DNA of 64,000 nt from the NCBI RefSeq assembly GCF_024172185.1, contig NZ_JAMZEC010000001.1, positions 9,337,001 to 9,401,000 on the forward strand, written 5' to 3'. The position numbers and the translations under genes are program-made. Positions 7,498-15,060 of the stretch are shown piece after piece; the first letter of the stretch is position 1; each line of letters opens with the position of its first letter. The notes below the pieces were generated by a model. It was not told the origin of the DNA, made no database searches, and worked only from the letters and a program-made list of their open reading frames with translations. Source of the stretch: Nonomuraea roseoviolacea subsp. carminata (GTDB lineage Bacteria > Actinomycetota > Actinomycetes > Streptosporangiales > Streptosporangiaceae).

Positions 7498-8744
7498 TTG
7501 ACGCCCGCCGCCTTGATGATCTCCTCCGGGGTGACGGCGCCGACGAGCAGCCGGCCGTCGTCGGTGACCAGCGCGGTGACGAGCTTCGTCGTGATCAGCC
7601 GGCCGGAGCCCCACGGGCCGCTCACGGGCTTGGCCATCTTGAGCAGCCCGTCGGCGATCGCGCTCATCTCGCCGGCGTCGGGCCCCTTGCGGCCCTGGCT
7701 GTCCTGCCCGTCCTGCGTGGACGGGGTGGGCTGGGCGGACTGGTCGGACCGGGCGCCGTCGCCGGCGTCCCGGCCGGGCAGGACGCCGGTCTGGAGGGCC
7801 TTGAGGTCGTCGGCCGACAGCTTGACCACCGCGACGCTGGTCCAGCCCTTGCCGACGACGTCCAGCCGGTCGGCGGCGGCCTTGCGCGCCTCCTCGGCCT
7901 TCTCCCGCTCGGCCGTGCGGTCGCCGGCGCCGAACGTGGTCTCCTTCACCTTCGCCCCGGCGGGCGGGGTGAAGGTGAAGTTCTCGTCGGCCGGCGGGCT
8001 GAAGGTCACCTGGGTGAAGCCGAGCTGGAACGCCGGCTCGGGCGAGCCCTTGGCGAACACCTGCACCTGGAGCGGCACGTACGTCTCGCCGTCGAGCGAG
8101 AGCCGCACCTCCTTCACCAGCGAGGCCTCGTCCTTGGGCGCCACGACGAGCTGGTAGACCGGGCGGCCGGCCACCTTGTCGGTGTTGGCCACGCTGACCA
8201 CGCTGTACTCGCCCACCCGCGCCAGCAGCTGCTCGGCCATGGCCTGCGGCGTCGTCGCCGCCGGCGTGGAGGCCGTCATGTCATGCGGCCTGGGCGCGGT
8301 CCGGCCGTCCTGGCCGGGCGCCAGCTTGACCCGGGTGGCGGTGTTGGCCGCGCTGTCCCAGTACCAGGTCTGGCCGCCGTTGACGATCAGGTCGGTCTCG
8401 TTCATCTGGGTCGGCATGGCCACGCGCAGCCGGTCCCTGGAGCCGTACCAGACCTTGATCTCGTGCGAGCCCGACAGCAGCGTCAGCGGCGACTCGCCAC
8501 CGGTCTGCGGAAGGGCGGGCAGCCCGAGCGAGGCGGTCTGCTGGACGGTGCCGGACATCGGGGGCGGGCCGTCCTTGCCCCGGGACGCGGCCGCGGCGTC
8601 GGCGAGCAGCTGCTGCGCCGTCCGCTCCGGCAGCGCGGGCTCGCCGCTGACGGCGGCGATGACGGGTCCCGCGCCGAGCGCTCCCCCGATGACGGCCGCC
8701 ACCGCGATCGGGACTCCCCACCTCACGAACGTGCCTCTACGCAT
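7494..8744 (-). CDS. LolA-like (DUF2092/sigma-E regulatory-type) envelope protein
   Basis: A 416-residue exported protein, first gene of the operon. After a basic start (MRRGTFVRWG) a signal or anchor helix runs to about residue 33 (VIAAVSG) and has no lipobox Cys. The body has the LolA/LppX-like half-barrel pattern with repeated beta strands (SHEIKVWYGSRDRLRVAMP, DLIVNGGQTWYWDS, YQLVVAPKDEASL). A Lys/Glu helix and an Asp/Gln/Ser-rich linker follow, then a C-terminal ~70-residue domain (RLITTKLVTALVTDDGRLL). Start ATG 8742-8744 follows TTGAGGAGTGAC. It is divergent from a two-component system that probably controls it. Confidence 0.78.
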   Translation of the reverse strand: MRRGTFVRWGVPIAVAAVIGGALGAGPVIAAVSGEPALPERTAQQLLADAAAASRGKDGPPPMSGTVQQTASLGLPALPQTGGESPLTLLSGSHEIKVWYGSRDRLRVAMPTQMNETDLIVNGGQTWYWDSAANTATRVKLAPGQDGRTAPRPHDMTASTPAATTPQAMAEQLLARVGEYSVVSVANTDKVAGRPVYQLVVAPKDEASLVKEVRLSLDGETYVPLQVQVFAKGSPEPAFQLGFTQVTFSPPADENFTFTPPAGAKVKETTFGAGDRTAEREKAEEARKAAADRLDVVGKGWTSVAVVKLSADDLKALQTGVLPGRDAGDGARSDQSAQPTPSTQDGQDSQGRKGPDAGEMSAIADGLLKMAKPVSGPWGSGRLITTKLVTALVTDDGRLLVGAVTPEEIIKAAGVK

Positions 8745-8814
8745 GTCACTCCTCAACGGTATGCCGATGTTCAGGTCGTTGTTGGCAGCCTGCGTCATGC
8801 ATCCTTTGAGGAGC

Positions 8815-8849
8815 CTGAGACCGGCTGAGACGGCTCTCAGGCTTCTCAG
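8815..8849. promoter_or_regulatory. Four-hexamer operator between LolA-like gene and response regulator
   Basis: CTGAGA occurs at 8815-8820 and 8825-8830, and its complement TCTCAG at 8835-8840 and 8844-8849. This gives two direct repeats followed by two inverted ones, one every 9-10 bp, so all lie on one helix face. It lies 36 bp before the response-regulator start and 70 bp before the LolA-like start. It is a likely site for two OmpR-type dimers controlling both directions. Confidence 0.6.
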
Positions 8850-8884
8850 CTCCGTCACAGGACGGGCACGGGAGGATGGGGCGC

Positions 8885-9559
8885 ATGAGAGTACTGGTCG
8901 TCGAGGACGAGCGGCGGATGGCGGCGGCGTTGCAGCGCGGGCTGCAGGCCGAGGGGTTCGCCGTCGACCTCGCCCACGACGGCGAGGAGGGGCTGCACCT
9001 GGCCCGGCACGGCGACTACGACGTGGTGGTGCTGGACATCATGCTGCCGCGCCTGTCGGGCTACAACGTGTGCAAGCAGCTGCGCGCCGAGGACAACTGG
9101 GTGCCGATCCTGATGTTGTCGGCCAAGGACGGCGAGTACGACATGGCCGACGGGCTCGACCTGGGCGCCGACGACTACCTGACCAAGCCGTTCTCGTACG
9201 TGGTGCTGGTGGCGCGGCTGCGCGCGCTGCTGCGGCGCGACGCGGGGCGGCGGCCGGCCGTGCTGACGGCCGGCGACCTGTCGCTCGACCCGGCGCGGCG
9301 CAAGGTCCACCGCGGCGAGACGCCGGTGGAGCTGACGCCGCGCGAGTTCGCGCTGCTGGAGTACCTGATGCGCCGGCGCGACGAGGTGGTGTCGAAGGCG
9401 GAGATCCTGGAGCACGTCTGGGACACCTTCGACACCGACCCCAACGTGGTCGAGGTGTACGTCGGCTACCTGCGCCGCAAGCTCGACGGCCCGTTCGGCC
9501 GCAACTCCCTGCAGACCGTGCGCGGCGCGGGCTACCGGCTGGCCGGCGACGGTGGCTGA
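8885..9559 (+). CDS. OmpR-family response regulator
   Basis: A 224-residue two-component regulator. The receiver domain has acidic residues in VVEDE, phospho-acceptor Asp51 (VVVLDIMLP), and Lys101 (DDYLTKPFSY). The C-terminal winged helix (about 128-222) shows LTPREFALLEYLMRRRDEVV and the wing VRGAGYRLAG. ATG 8885 is preferred over ATG 8876 because GGAGG at 8871-8875 is then 9 nt away and the protein begins MRVLVVEDE. It overlaps the kinase gene by 8 bp and probably binds the four-hexamer site just upstream. Confidence 0.92.
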   Translation: MRVLVVEDERRMAAALQRGLQAEGFAVDLAHDGEEGLHLARHGDYDVVVLDIMLPRLSGYNVCKQLRAEDNWVPILMLSAKDGEYDMADGLDLGADDYLTKPFSYVVLVARLRALLRRDAGRRPAVLTAGDLSLDPARRKVHRGETPVELTPREFALLEYLMRRRDEVVSKAEILEHVWDTFDTDPNVVEVYVGYLRRKLDGPFGRNSLQTVRGAGYRLAGDGG

Positions 9560-10898
9560 CAGCCCGCTGGCGTGGTGGCGGCGGCAGGGGCTGCGCTTCC
9601 GGCTGAGCGTCGTGGCGGCCGCGGTGCTCGCTGCGGCGCTCGCGCTGTCGGCGTCGGTGCTGCTGAACGTGCTGGACCGGGCGCTGGTCGACACCATCGA
9701 CGAGACGACGTGGCAGCAGGCCCAGACGGTGCGCGTCCACGCCGACGCGGGCACCCTGACCAACCCGATCACCACCAACGACGGCACGATCGTGCAGGTC
9801 ATCGACGCCTCGGGCCGCATCACGCACGCCACGTACGGCACCGACCGGCTGGTGCCGCTGCTCGGCGCCCGGGAGCGGGCGCGGGTGCTGGGCGAGGGCT
9901 CGGCCCGCTTCATGGACGGCCGGCCGTACGCGATACCGGGGCCGCTGCGGGTGGTGGCGGTCAGCGCCGACCACGGGCGCACGGTGCTGGCGGCCCGGCC
10001 CGTGGGCGAGATCCAGACGAGCGTCGGCACGGCGGGACGCGTGCTGCTCGTCGGCACGCCGCTGCTCGTCGTGGTGCTGGCGCTGGCGAGCTGGGTGATC
10101 ATCGGGCGGACGCTGCGCCCGATCGCGGCGCTGCGCCGGGGCGCGGCCGAGATCACCCACACGGCCCGCTCACGGCGGCTGCCCGTGCCGGAGTCGCGCG
10201 ACGAGGTCCACTCGCTGGCCGTCACGCTGAACGGCATGCTGGCCCGGCTGGAGGAGGCCGAGCAGCGCCAGCGGGCGCTGGTGTCGGACGCCGCGCACGA
10301 GCTGCGCAGCCCCCTGGCCAGCATCCGGCTGCAACTGGAGGTGGCGCTCGGCCATCCCGAGGGGCAGGACTGGCCGGAGACGGCCGAGGGGGTGCTGGAG
10401 GACGCGATGCGGCTGTCGCGGCTGGCCGAGGACCTGCTGGCGCTGGCCCGGCTGGACGAGCGCGGCGGGGTGCCCGCGCGCAGCGAGCCGGTCGACCTCG
10501 ACGAGGTGGTGCGGCAGACCGTCGACCGGTACGGCGAGGCGCAGCTGACCGTCTGCGACCCGGTGGTGGTGCGCGGCGACGCCCTCGACCTGAGCCGCGT
10601 GCTGACGAACCTGGTGGACAACGCGGTCCGGCACACCTCCTCGAAGGTGGAGGTGGCGCTGACGCGCGACGGGGTGCTGACGGTGACCGACGACGGGCCG
10701 GGCATCCCGGAGGCCGACCGGGAGCGGGTGTTCAACCGGTTCACGCGGCTCGACTCGGGGCGCAGCCGCGACGAGGGCGGGGCCGGGCTGGGACTGGCGA
10801 TCGTGCGGGAGACGGTGCGCGCCCACGGCGGCACGGTCCACCTGGAGGACGCGGGGCCGGGGCTGCGCGCGGTCGTGCGCCTGCCACCGGCCGTCTAG
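9552..10898 (+). CDS. Membrane sensor histidine kinase
   Basis: A 448-residue classic sensor kinase. A first helix lies near residues 15-37, then an extracytoplasmic sensor of ~115 residues, a second helix near 160-182, and HAMP to about 235. The HisKA domain has phospho-acceptor His249 (SDAAHELRSPLAS). The HATPase domain has N-box NLVDNAVRHT, G1 DDGPGIP and G2 GAGLGLAIV. GTG 9552 overlaps the regulator's stop. Its stop TAG is complementary to the stop of the convergent DHPS gene. With its partner it likely senses an envelope stress or ligand relieved by the divergent LolA-like/ABC unit. Confidence 0.92.
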   Translation: MADSPLAWWRRQGLRFRLSVVAAAVLAAALALSASVLLNVLDRALVDTIDETTWQQAQTVRVHADAGTLTNPITTNDGTIVQVIDASGRITHATYGTDRLVPLLGARERARVLGEGSARFMDGRPYAIPGPLRVVAVSADHGRTVLAARPVGEIQTSVGTAGRVLLVGTPLLVVVLALASWVIIGRTLRPIAALRRGAAEITHTARSRRLPVPESRDEVHSLAVTLNGMLARLEEAEQRQRALVSDAAHELRSPLASIRLQLEVALGHPEGQDWPETAEGVLEDAMRLSRLAEDLLALARLDERGGVPARSEPVDLDEVVRQTVDRYGEAQLTVCDPVVVRGDALDLSRVLTNLVDNAVRHTSSKVEVALTRDGVLTVTDDGPGIPEADRERVFNRFTRLDSGRSRDEGGAGLGLAIVRETVRAHGGTVHLEDAGPGLRAVVRLPPAV

Positions 10899-11818
10899 CC
10901 CCGGGTGCCGTCCCCGCTCCGGGTGCCGTGCCCGGCTCCGGGTCCGGCTGCGGGTCGGGTCTCGGCTTCGGCTTCGGCTTCGGCGGGCGGGACGAGCCGG
11001 GTGATCTCCTTCAGGGCCGTACGGGCGGAGGCGGCGTCGTGGACGCGGAACACGCGCGCCCCGAGCAGCGCCGACACCGCCAGGGTGGCGATGGTGCCGG
11101 CGTGCCGCTCCTCGACGGGCAGCCCGCCGAGCGTCTCGCCCACGAAGTCCTTGTTGGACACCGCCACCAGCACCGGCCAGCCGGTGGCCGTCATCTCGCC
11201 GAGCCGGCGGCTGACCTCCAGCGAGTGGTAGGTGTTCTTGCCGAAGTCGTGGGCCGGGTCGATGAGGATCGACTCGCGCGGCACCCCGGCGGCCACGGCG
11301 GCGCTCGCCAGCGAGACCGTGTGGGCGACGACGTCGGCCACCACGTCGGCGTAGGCGACCCGGTGCGGCCGGGTGCGCGGGGCGGCCGGGCCCGCGTGGG
11401 CGCACACCAGCCCGATGCCGTGCCGCGCCGCCACCTCGGCCAGGCCCGGGTCGGGGCCGCCCCAGGTGTCGTTGAGCAGGTCGGCGCCGGCGCGGGCGAC
11501 GACGTCGCCCACCTCGGCCCGCCACGTGTCGACGCTGATGATCAGCTCGGGGTGCCGGTCGCGGACGGCCTCGACCAGCCCGGCGACCCGGCGGATCTCC
11601 TCGCGGGGGTCCACCTCGTCGCCCGGGCCCGCCTTGACGCCGCCGATGTCCACGATGTCCGCGCCGCCCTCGACGGCCCGGTCCACCGCCTCGACGGCCG
11701 CCCCGAAGCCGTAGGTGCGTCCCTTGTCGTAGAACGAGTCGGGCGTTCGGTTGACCACGGCCATCACCGCGTACTCCCCCGGCCCGAACGTCCGGTGGCG
11801 CAGCCGCAAAGTGCTCAT
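10895..11818 (-). CDS. Dihydropteroate synthase homologue, FolP2-like
   Basis: A 307-residue TIM-barrel pterin-binding protein. It keeps VNRTPDSFYDKG (pterin/pyrophosphate loop), DIGGVKAGPG, ISVDTWRAEV, LLNDTWGG, and a late RVHDAASAR. The normal DPGxGFxK motif reads IDPAHDFGKNT, which I associate with the second actinobacterial group (FolP2) that may not serve folate synthesis; this is from memory, so true DHPS activity is open. The last ~30 residues are low complexity (AEAEAE, GPGAGHGTRSGDG). Start ATG 11816-11818 was chosen by alignment of the first strand. The stop shares CTAG with the kinase stop. Confidence 0.78.
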   Translation of the reverse strand: MSTLRLRHRTFGPGEYAVMAVVNRTPDSFYDKGRTYGFGAAVEAVDRAVEGGADIVDIGGVKAGPGDEVDPREEIRRVAGLVEAVRDRHPELIISVDTWRAEVGDVVARAGADLLNDTWGGPDPGLAEVAARHGIGLVCAHAGPAAPRTRPHRVAYADVVADVVAHTVSLASAAVAAGVPRESILIDPAHDFGKNTYHSLEVSRRLGEMTATGWPVLVAVSNKDFVGETLGGLPVEERHAGTIATLAVSALLGARVFRVHDAASARTALKEITRLVPPAEAEAEAETRPAAGPGAGHGTRSGDGTRG

Positions 11819-12278
11819 CAGGGGCGAGCGTACCGCGCGCCGGGGCGTCGGCGTCCGACGCCGGCCGATCCCCCCGGGAGCCCCTCTCCCTCTCGCCGCC
11901 CGCCGCTCGCCCTCCCTCCCCGCCGCGGCCCCGCGGACCGTTCCAGAGGAGGCCGGCGCGGACGGAGGACGTCGCGGAGGCCGTGCTGGAGGGACCCTGC
12001 CCTCGGGAAGGACGGGACGGCCGAGGCGGCGGGCCGTCCGGTGGTGCGGAGGAAGGGCCGCGCGGGTCGGGCGGGGCCGTTCCGGAAGGCGCCGCACCCG
12101 TGGCGGCGGGTGGCCGGAGAAGGTGCCACACGTCCGGAGGTGCGAGGCCGGAGAGGCGCCGTACCGGGAGGGCACGGGGCCGGAGGAGAGGCGGCACCGG
12201 AGGAGGTCGGCGCCGGCGGCGGGGCCGGGGCCCCGCGGGGAGCGAGGGGTGAGGGGTGAGGGGAGCGGGCCGGTGCCG
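11819..12278. other. Gene-free, strand-biased GC-rich gap
   Basis: These 460 bases hold no convincing gene. The left ~130 bases are C-rich and the rest G-rich on the + strand, and all open frames here are low complexity. Apart from a G4-like motif at the right end, I see nothing in it. Confidence 0.5.
12246..12269 (+). other. G-quadruplex-type motif after the LysR gene
   Basis: The pattern is GGGG-TGA-GGGG-TGA-GGGG-AGC-GGG: four G-runs separated by 3-nt loops, the ideal intramolecular quadruplex spacing. It lies 10 nt past the LysR stop, with the C-rich strand in the LysR message. Confidence 0.5.
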
Positions 12279-13148
12279 TCAGGCGGCGGAGCCCTTCTCG
12301 GCGGTGGACAGGAAGTCCTGGGCGATGAGCGGCAGGCGGCGGCGGGCGTGGACGACGGCGATGACGCGCCGGACGGCGGGTTCGAGCGAGCGCACCACGA
12401 GCCCGGCGCGGCTGGCCTGCTCGGCCATGCCCCGGTACCACAGCAGGGACGCCCGGCCGCTGCGCACGGCGTTGAGCCAGCCGTTGCGCTCGTCGGTCTC
12501 CAGGACCACCACCGGGTTGACGGCGTACTTGCCGAACATCGCGTCCAGCTCCCTGCGCCGGAGGCTCCCGCGGGCGGGCAGCGCGAGGCGCATGCCGTCG
12601 AGCCGGCCCATCGGCACCGGGTTCGGCAGCTCCATGCCGGGAGGCGAGATCAGCACGATCTCCTGGCGTTCCAGGGGATGGGTGATCAGGTCGGCCGGCA
12701 CGGGCAGGTCGGTGAGCCCGAGGTCGGCGCGTTGCTCCCGGATGGCGTTGACCACGGCCTCACGTCCCTCGCAGCGGACGATCTGGACGCGGACGCCGGG
12801 ATGCTCGGCCGTGTAGGCCGGCAGGAGGCGCCCGGCGAGGCCGGGTTCGAGCGTGGGGGTGGAGGCGATGCGCAGCTCCGTCTCTGCGGAGCCGGCGTGG
12901 CTGGCGAGACCTTCGATCTCGTGGACGGCGTCGAGCGCCTCCCTCGCCAGCTTCACCACCCGGCGGCCCTGGGCGGTGACCACGACACCGCGTCCGGACC
13001 GGGCGAAGAGCGTCAGGCCGAGTTCGCGTTCCAGGTCCCGTATCGCACGCGAAAGCGCAGGCTGTGCGATGTAGAGCGATCTGGCCGCATCGGTCATGGT
13101 GCGGTGCTCCGCAGTCGCGACCACATAGCGGAGCTGCTGGAGGTTCAT
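12279..13148 (-). CDS. LysR-family transcriptional regulator
   Basis: A 289-residue regulator with the N-terminal LysR winged helix (residues 1-60; LRYVVATAEHRTMTDAARSLYIAQPALSRAIRDLE split across the recognition helix) and a C-terminal effector-binding domain from about 88 (ELRIASTPTLEPGL). It is close in type to CynR/GltC-like members. The divergent neighbour is a zinc metallopeptidase 200 bp away. A LysR target is often its divergent gene, but I see no clear T-N11-A site, so the target is uncertain. Confidence 0.9.
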   Translation of the reverse strand: MNLQQLRYVVATAEHRTMTDAARSLYIAQPALSRAIRDLERELGLTLFARSGRGVVVTAQGRRVVKLAREALDAVHEIEGLASHAGSAETELRIASTPTLEPGLAGRLLPAYTAEHPGVRVQIVRCEGREAVVNAIREQRADLGLTDLPVPADLITHPLERQEIVLISPPGMELPNPVPMGRLDGMRLALPARGSLRRRELDAMFGKYAVNPVVVLETDERNGWLNAVRSGRASLLWYRGMAEQASRAGLVVRSLEPAVRRVIAVVHARRRLPLIAQDFLSTAEKGSAA

Positions 13149-13349
13149 GGCAAAGAAGCTAGGACACCACCCGGCGGCGAGTAGGGAACATGACGGAGAT
13201 CACCTCGAATGATTTCGGACCGTAACCGAGTGCTGTCACATCCGTGACGGGTGAGAAATCAGTATGCTTCTGCCCCAAATTTGGCAAAGCTCCGGCATGT
13301 GACCTACCAAGTCACGCATTACGGACAACTGACCACTGGGGGACACAGC

Positions 13350-14930
13350 GTGACAGGCAACGGGCAGTATCCCCCCACGCCTCAGGAGCCCGGGCAGCCC
13401 CGGCGGCCGCCCTCGCTGCCGTGGCCGCCGCCCGGCCACCGCCGTCCGGACGGCCAGGCCCCTCCCCCGCCTCCGGGCGCGCCCTACGGGCCGCCGTCGC
13501 CGAGCGGTCCGCCGCACGGCCCGCAGCCGGGGACGCCGTACGGCCCGGGGTCCCAGCCGGGGACGCCCTACGGACAGCCGCCGGCGCCCCAACCCCCGTA
13601 CGGGCAACCCACGGCCCCCGCCCAGTCGCCCTACGGGCAGCCCACGGCGCCGTCTCAGGGCATGCCGCCGTACGGAGGAGGGCCGCCCGCCCCTCCCCAG
13701 TCCCCCTACGGGCAACAGCCCACCGCGCCGCCCCCCGGCATGCCGCCGCACGGCGGGACGCCGTACCCGCCGCAGGGCCCCGCCCCCCAGGCGCCGCCTC
13801 CCGGCGGCCCGGCGTGGCCGGGACCCCGGCAGCCGTACCCGCAGGGCCCGCCCGGCGGGCACCTGCCTCCCCCTCCCCCGCACGCGTGGCCGCAGCAGCC
13901 GCGCCGGAAGCGGGGCATATCGGCGGCCGGCGTCGTGGGCCTGGTGTTCGGGTCGGTGGCGGCGATGTTCGTGCTGCTCGTCATCGGCACCGTGGCGCTC
14001 AGGAGCTCGTCCGGCGCCGACACGACCACGCCCGTCGCCATCCCCACGTACGAGCCGCCGACGCGCGCCAGGGACCCCTTCCCGACGACCTCCGACGGCC
14101 GGCCCACGCAGACCAGGGCGACGGAGACGAGCACCCCCGAGGAGACCGAGACGAGCACCCCGGAGGAGACGGCCGAGCCGCCCGCCCAGGTCAAGCTGGA
14201 CCGAAGCCTGAGGACGAACACGCTCTACCGCGGCGGCTCGCTGCCCCGGCTGAGCTGCCCGGCCGGCAACGCGAACGTCTTCGACCACGCCCAGCTCAAG
14301 GCGCTCATCCTGAAGACCGGCGCGTGCATGAACCGGGCGTGGAAGCCGGTCCTGGAGAAGCAGGGCATCCCGTTCAGCCCGCCGAACTACGCGATCGCCG
14401 CCAGGCGCGGCCGGGGCGCGTGCGGCGACTACCCGCAGCCGGGCGGCATGGTCCCGTACTACTGCCCCCGCAACAACACGATCTACGCCTCGACGTCGGC
14501 GATGGCGCGGGGCAACGGCAGGTCCCGCGGGTACGGGCAGATCCTGGCGTGGAACGGCGGGATCATCAGCATGATGGCCCACGAGTACGGCCACCACGTC
14601 CAGAACCTCACAGGGCTGATGGACTCCTGGTGGGCCAAGACCGTGGACACCGGGGCCAGGAGCGGCAAGCTGGCGCTCAGCCGCAGGCTGGAGCTGCAGG
14701 CCACCTGCTTCGCGGGCATGTGGATGCGCTCGGTCGCCACGTCGTACCCGGTGAACACCTCCAACCGCGCCCGCCTGTTCTGGCTCTACAGCCAGGTCGG
14801 CGACTACCCGGGCTACCCGCGCGACCACGGCTCGCCGCCGAACAACAACCGGTGGTTCCGGCAGGGCTGGGAGCGCGGTGAGACGTACCAGTGCAACACG
14901 TGGATGGCCGCGTCCTCGACGACGTCCTGA
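13350..14930 (+). CDS. Neutral zinc metallopeptidase (YpfJ-type) with Pro-rich cytoplasmic arm
   Basis: A 526-residue membrane-anchored peptidase. Residues 1-187 are Pro/Gly/Gln-rich with repeated PYGQPTAPAQ-like units. One membrane helix lies at about 190-212 and a Thr/Glu/Pro stalk (TSTPEETETSTPEETAE) at about 250-275. A PF04228-type zinc domain follows with HEYGHH (His411, Glu412, His415) and a later ELQATCFAG segment that supplies the third ligand. The active site is outside the cell. GTG 13350 was chosen because GGGGGA lies 6 nt before it; the in-frame stretch further upstream is not Pro-rich and looks non-coding. The substrate is unknown. Confidence 0.82.
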   Translation: MTGNGQYPPTPQEPGQPRRPPSLPWPPPGHRRPDGQAPPPPPGAPYGPPSPSGPPHGPQPGTPYGPGSQPGTPYGQPPAPQPPYGQPTAPAQSPYGQPTAPSQGMPPYGGGPPAPPQSPYGQQPTAPPPGMPPHGGTPYPPQGPAPQAPPPGGPAWPGPRQPYPQGPPGGHLPPPPPHAWPQQPRRKRGISAAGVVGLVFGSVAAMFVLLVIGTVALRSSSGADTTTPVAIPTYEPPTRARDPFPTTSDGRPTQTRATETSTPEETETSTPEETAEPPAQVKLDRSLRTNTLYRGGSLPRLSCPAGNANVFDHAQLKALILKTGACMNRAWKPVLEKQGIPFSPPNYAIAARRGRGACGDYPQPGGMVPYYCPRNNTIYASTSAMARGNGRSRGYGQILAWNGGIISMMAHEYGHHVQNLTGLMDSWWAKTVDTGARSGKLALSRRLELQATCFAGMWMRSVATSYPVNTSNRARLFWLYSQVGDYPGYPRDHGSPPNNNRWFRQGWERGETYQCNTWMAASSTTS

Positions 14931-14972
14931 CGTCATGCGGCGTTCATCTCAGCTTGAGCACATGTCTCGGTT

Positions 14973-14988
14973 GTCCCTATATGGGGAC
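14973..14988. promoter_or_regulatory. Palindrome upstream of the LCP gene
   Basis: GTCCC-TATATG-GGGAC is an inverted repeat with an AT-rich centre, 73 bp before the LCP start. TAGAAT follows at 14989-14994 and could be the -10 element, which would put the palindrome across the promoter spacer. No clear -35 is seen. Confidence 0.35.
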
Positions 14989-15019
14989 TAGAATCCTGGC
15001 AATCTTGTGCCCAACGGGG

Positions 15020-15038
15020 GGCAAAACCGAGTTTTGCC
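15020..15038 (+). promoter_or_regulatory. Leader hairpin before the LCP ribosome-binding site
   Basis: GGCAAAAC-CGA-GTTTTGCC is a perfect 8-bp stem with a 3-nt loop, 11 nt before the AAGGAG site. It is too far for direct masking of the site but within the likely 5' leader. It has no T-tract after it, so a structured leader is more likely than a terminator. Confidence 0.4.
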
Positions 15039-15060
15039 TGGTAGGCGTGAAGGAGCCGGT

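Noticed and set aside
11983..12252. An 89-codon plus-strand frame in the gap between the DHPS and LysR genes
   Set aside because: It is Gly/Arg low complexity without domain pattern or ribosome-binding site, and other frames are equally open because of base composition.
11600..12450. Long overlapping frames on both strands around the DHPS-LysR gap that could be read as extended proteins
   Set aside because: They extend real genes upstream into low-complexity Arg/Pro/Gly sequence. The true starts are given by the conserved first strands of the proteins.
13231..13268. Possible promoter or operator TCACATCCGTGACGGG with TATGCT before the metallopeptidase gene
   Set aside because: No -35 hexamer at 16-18 bp spacing fits TATGCT, and the TCAC/GTGA repeat is too short to claim an operator.
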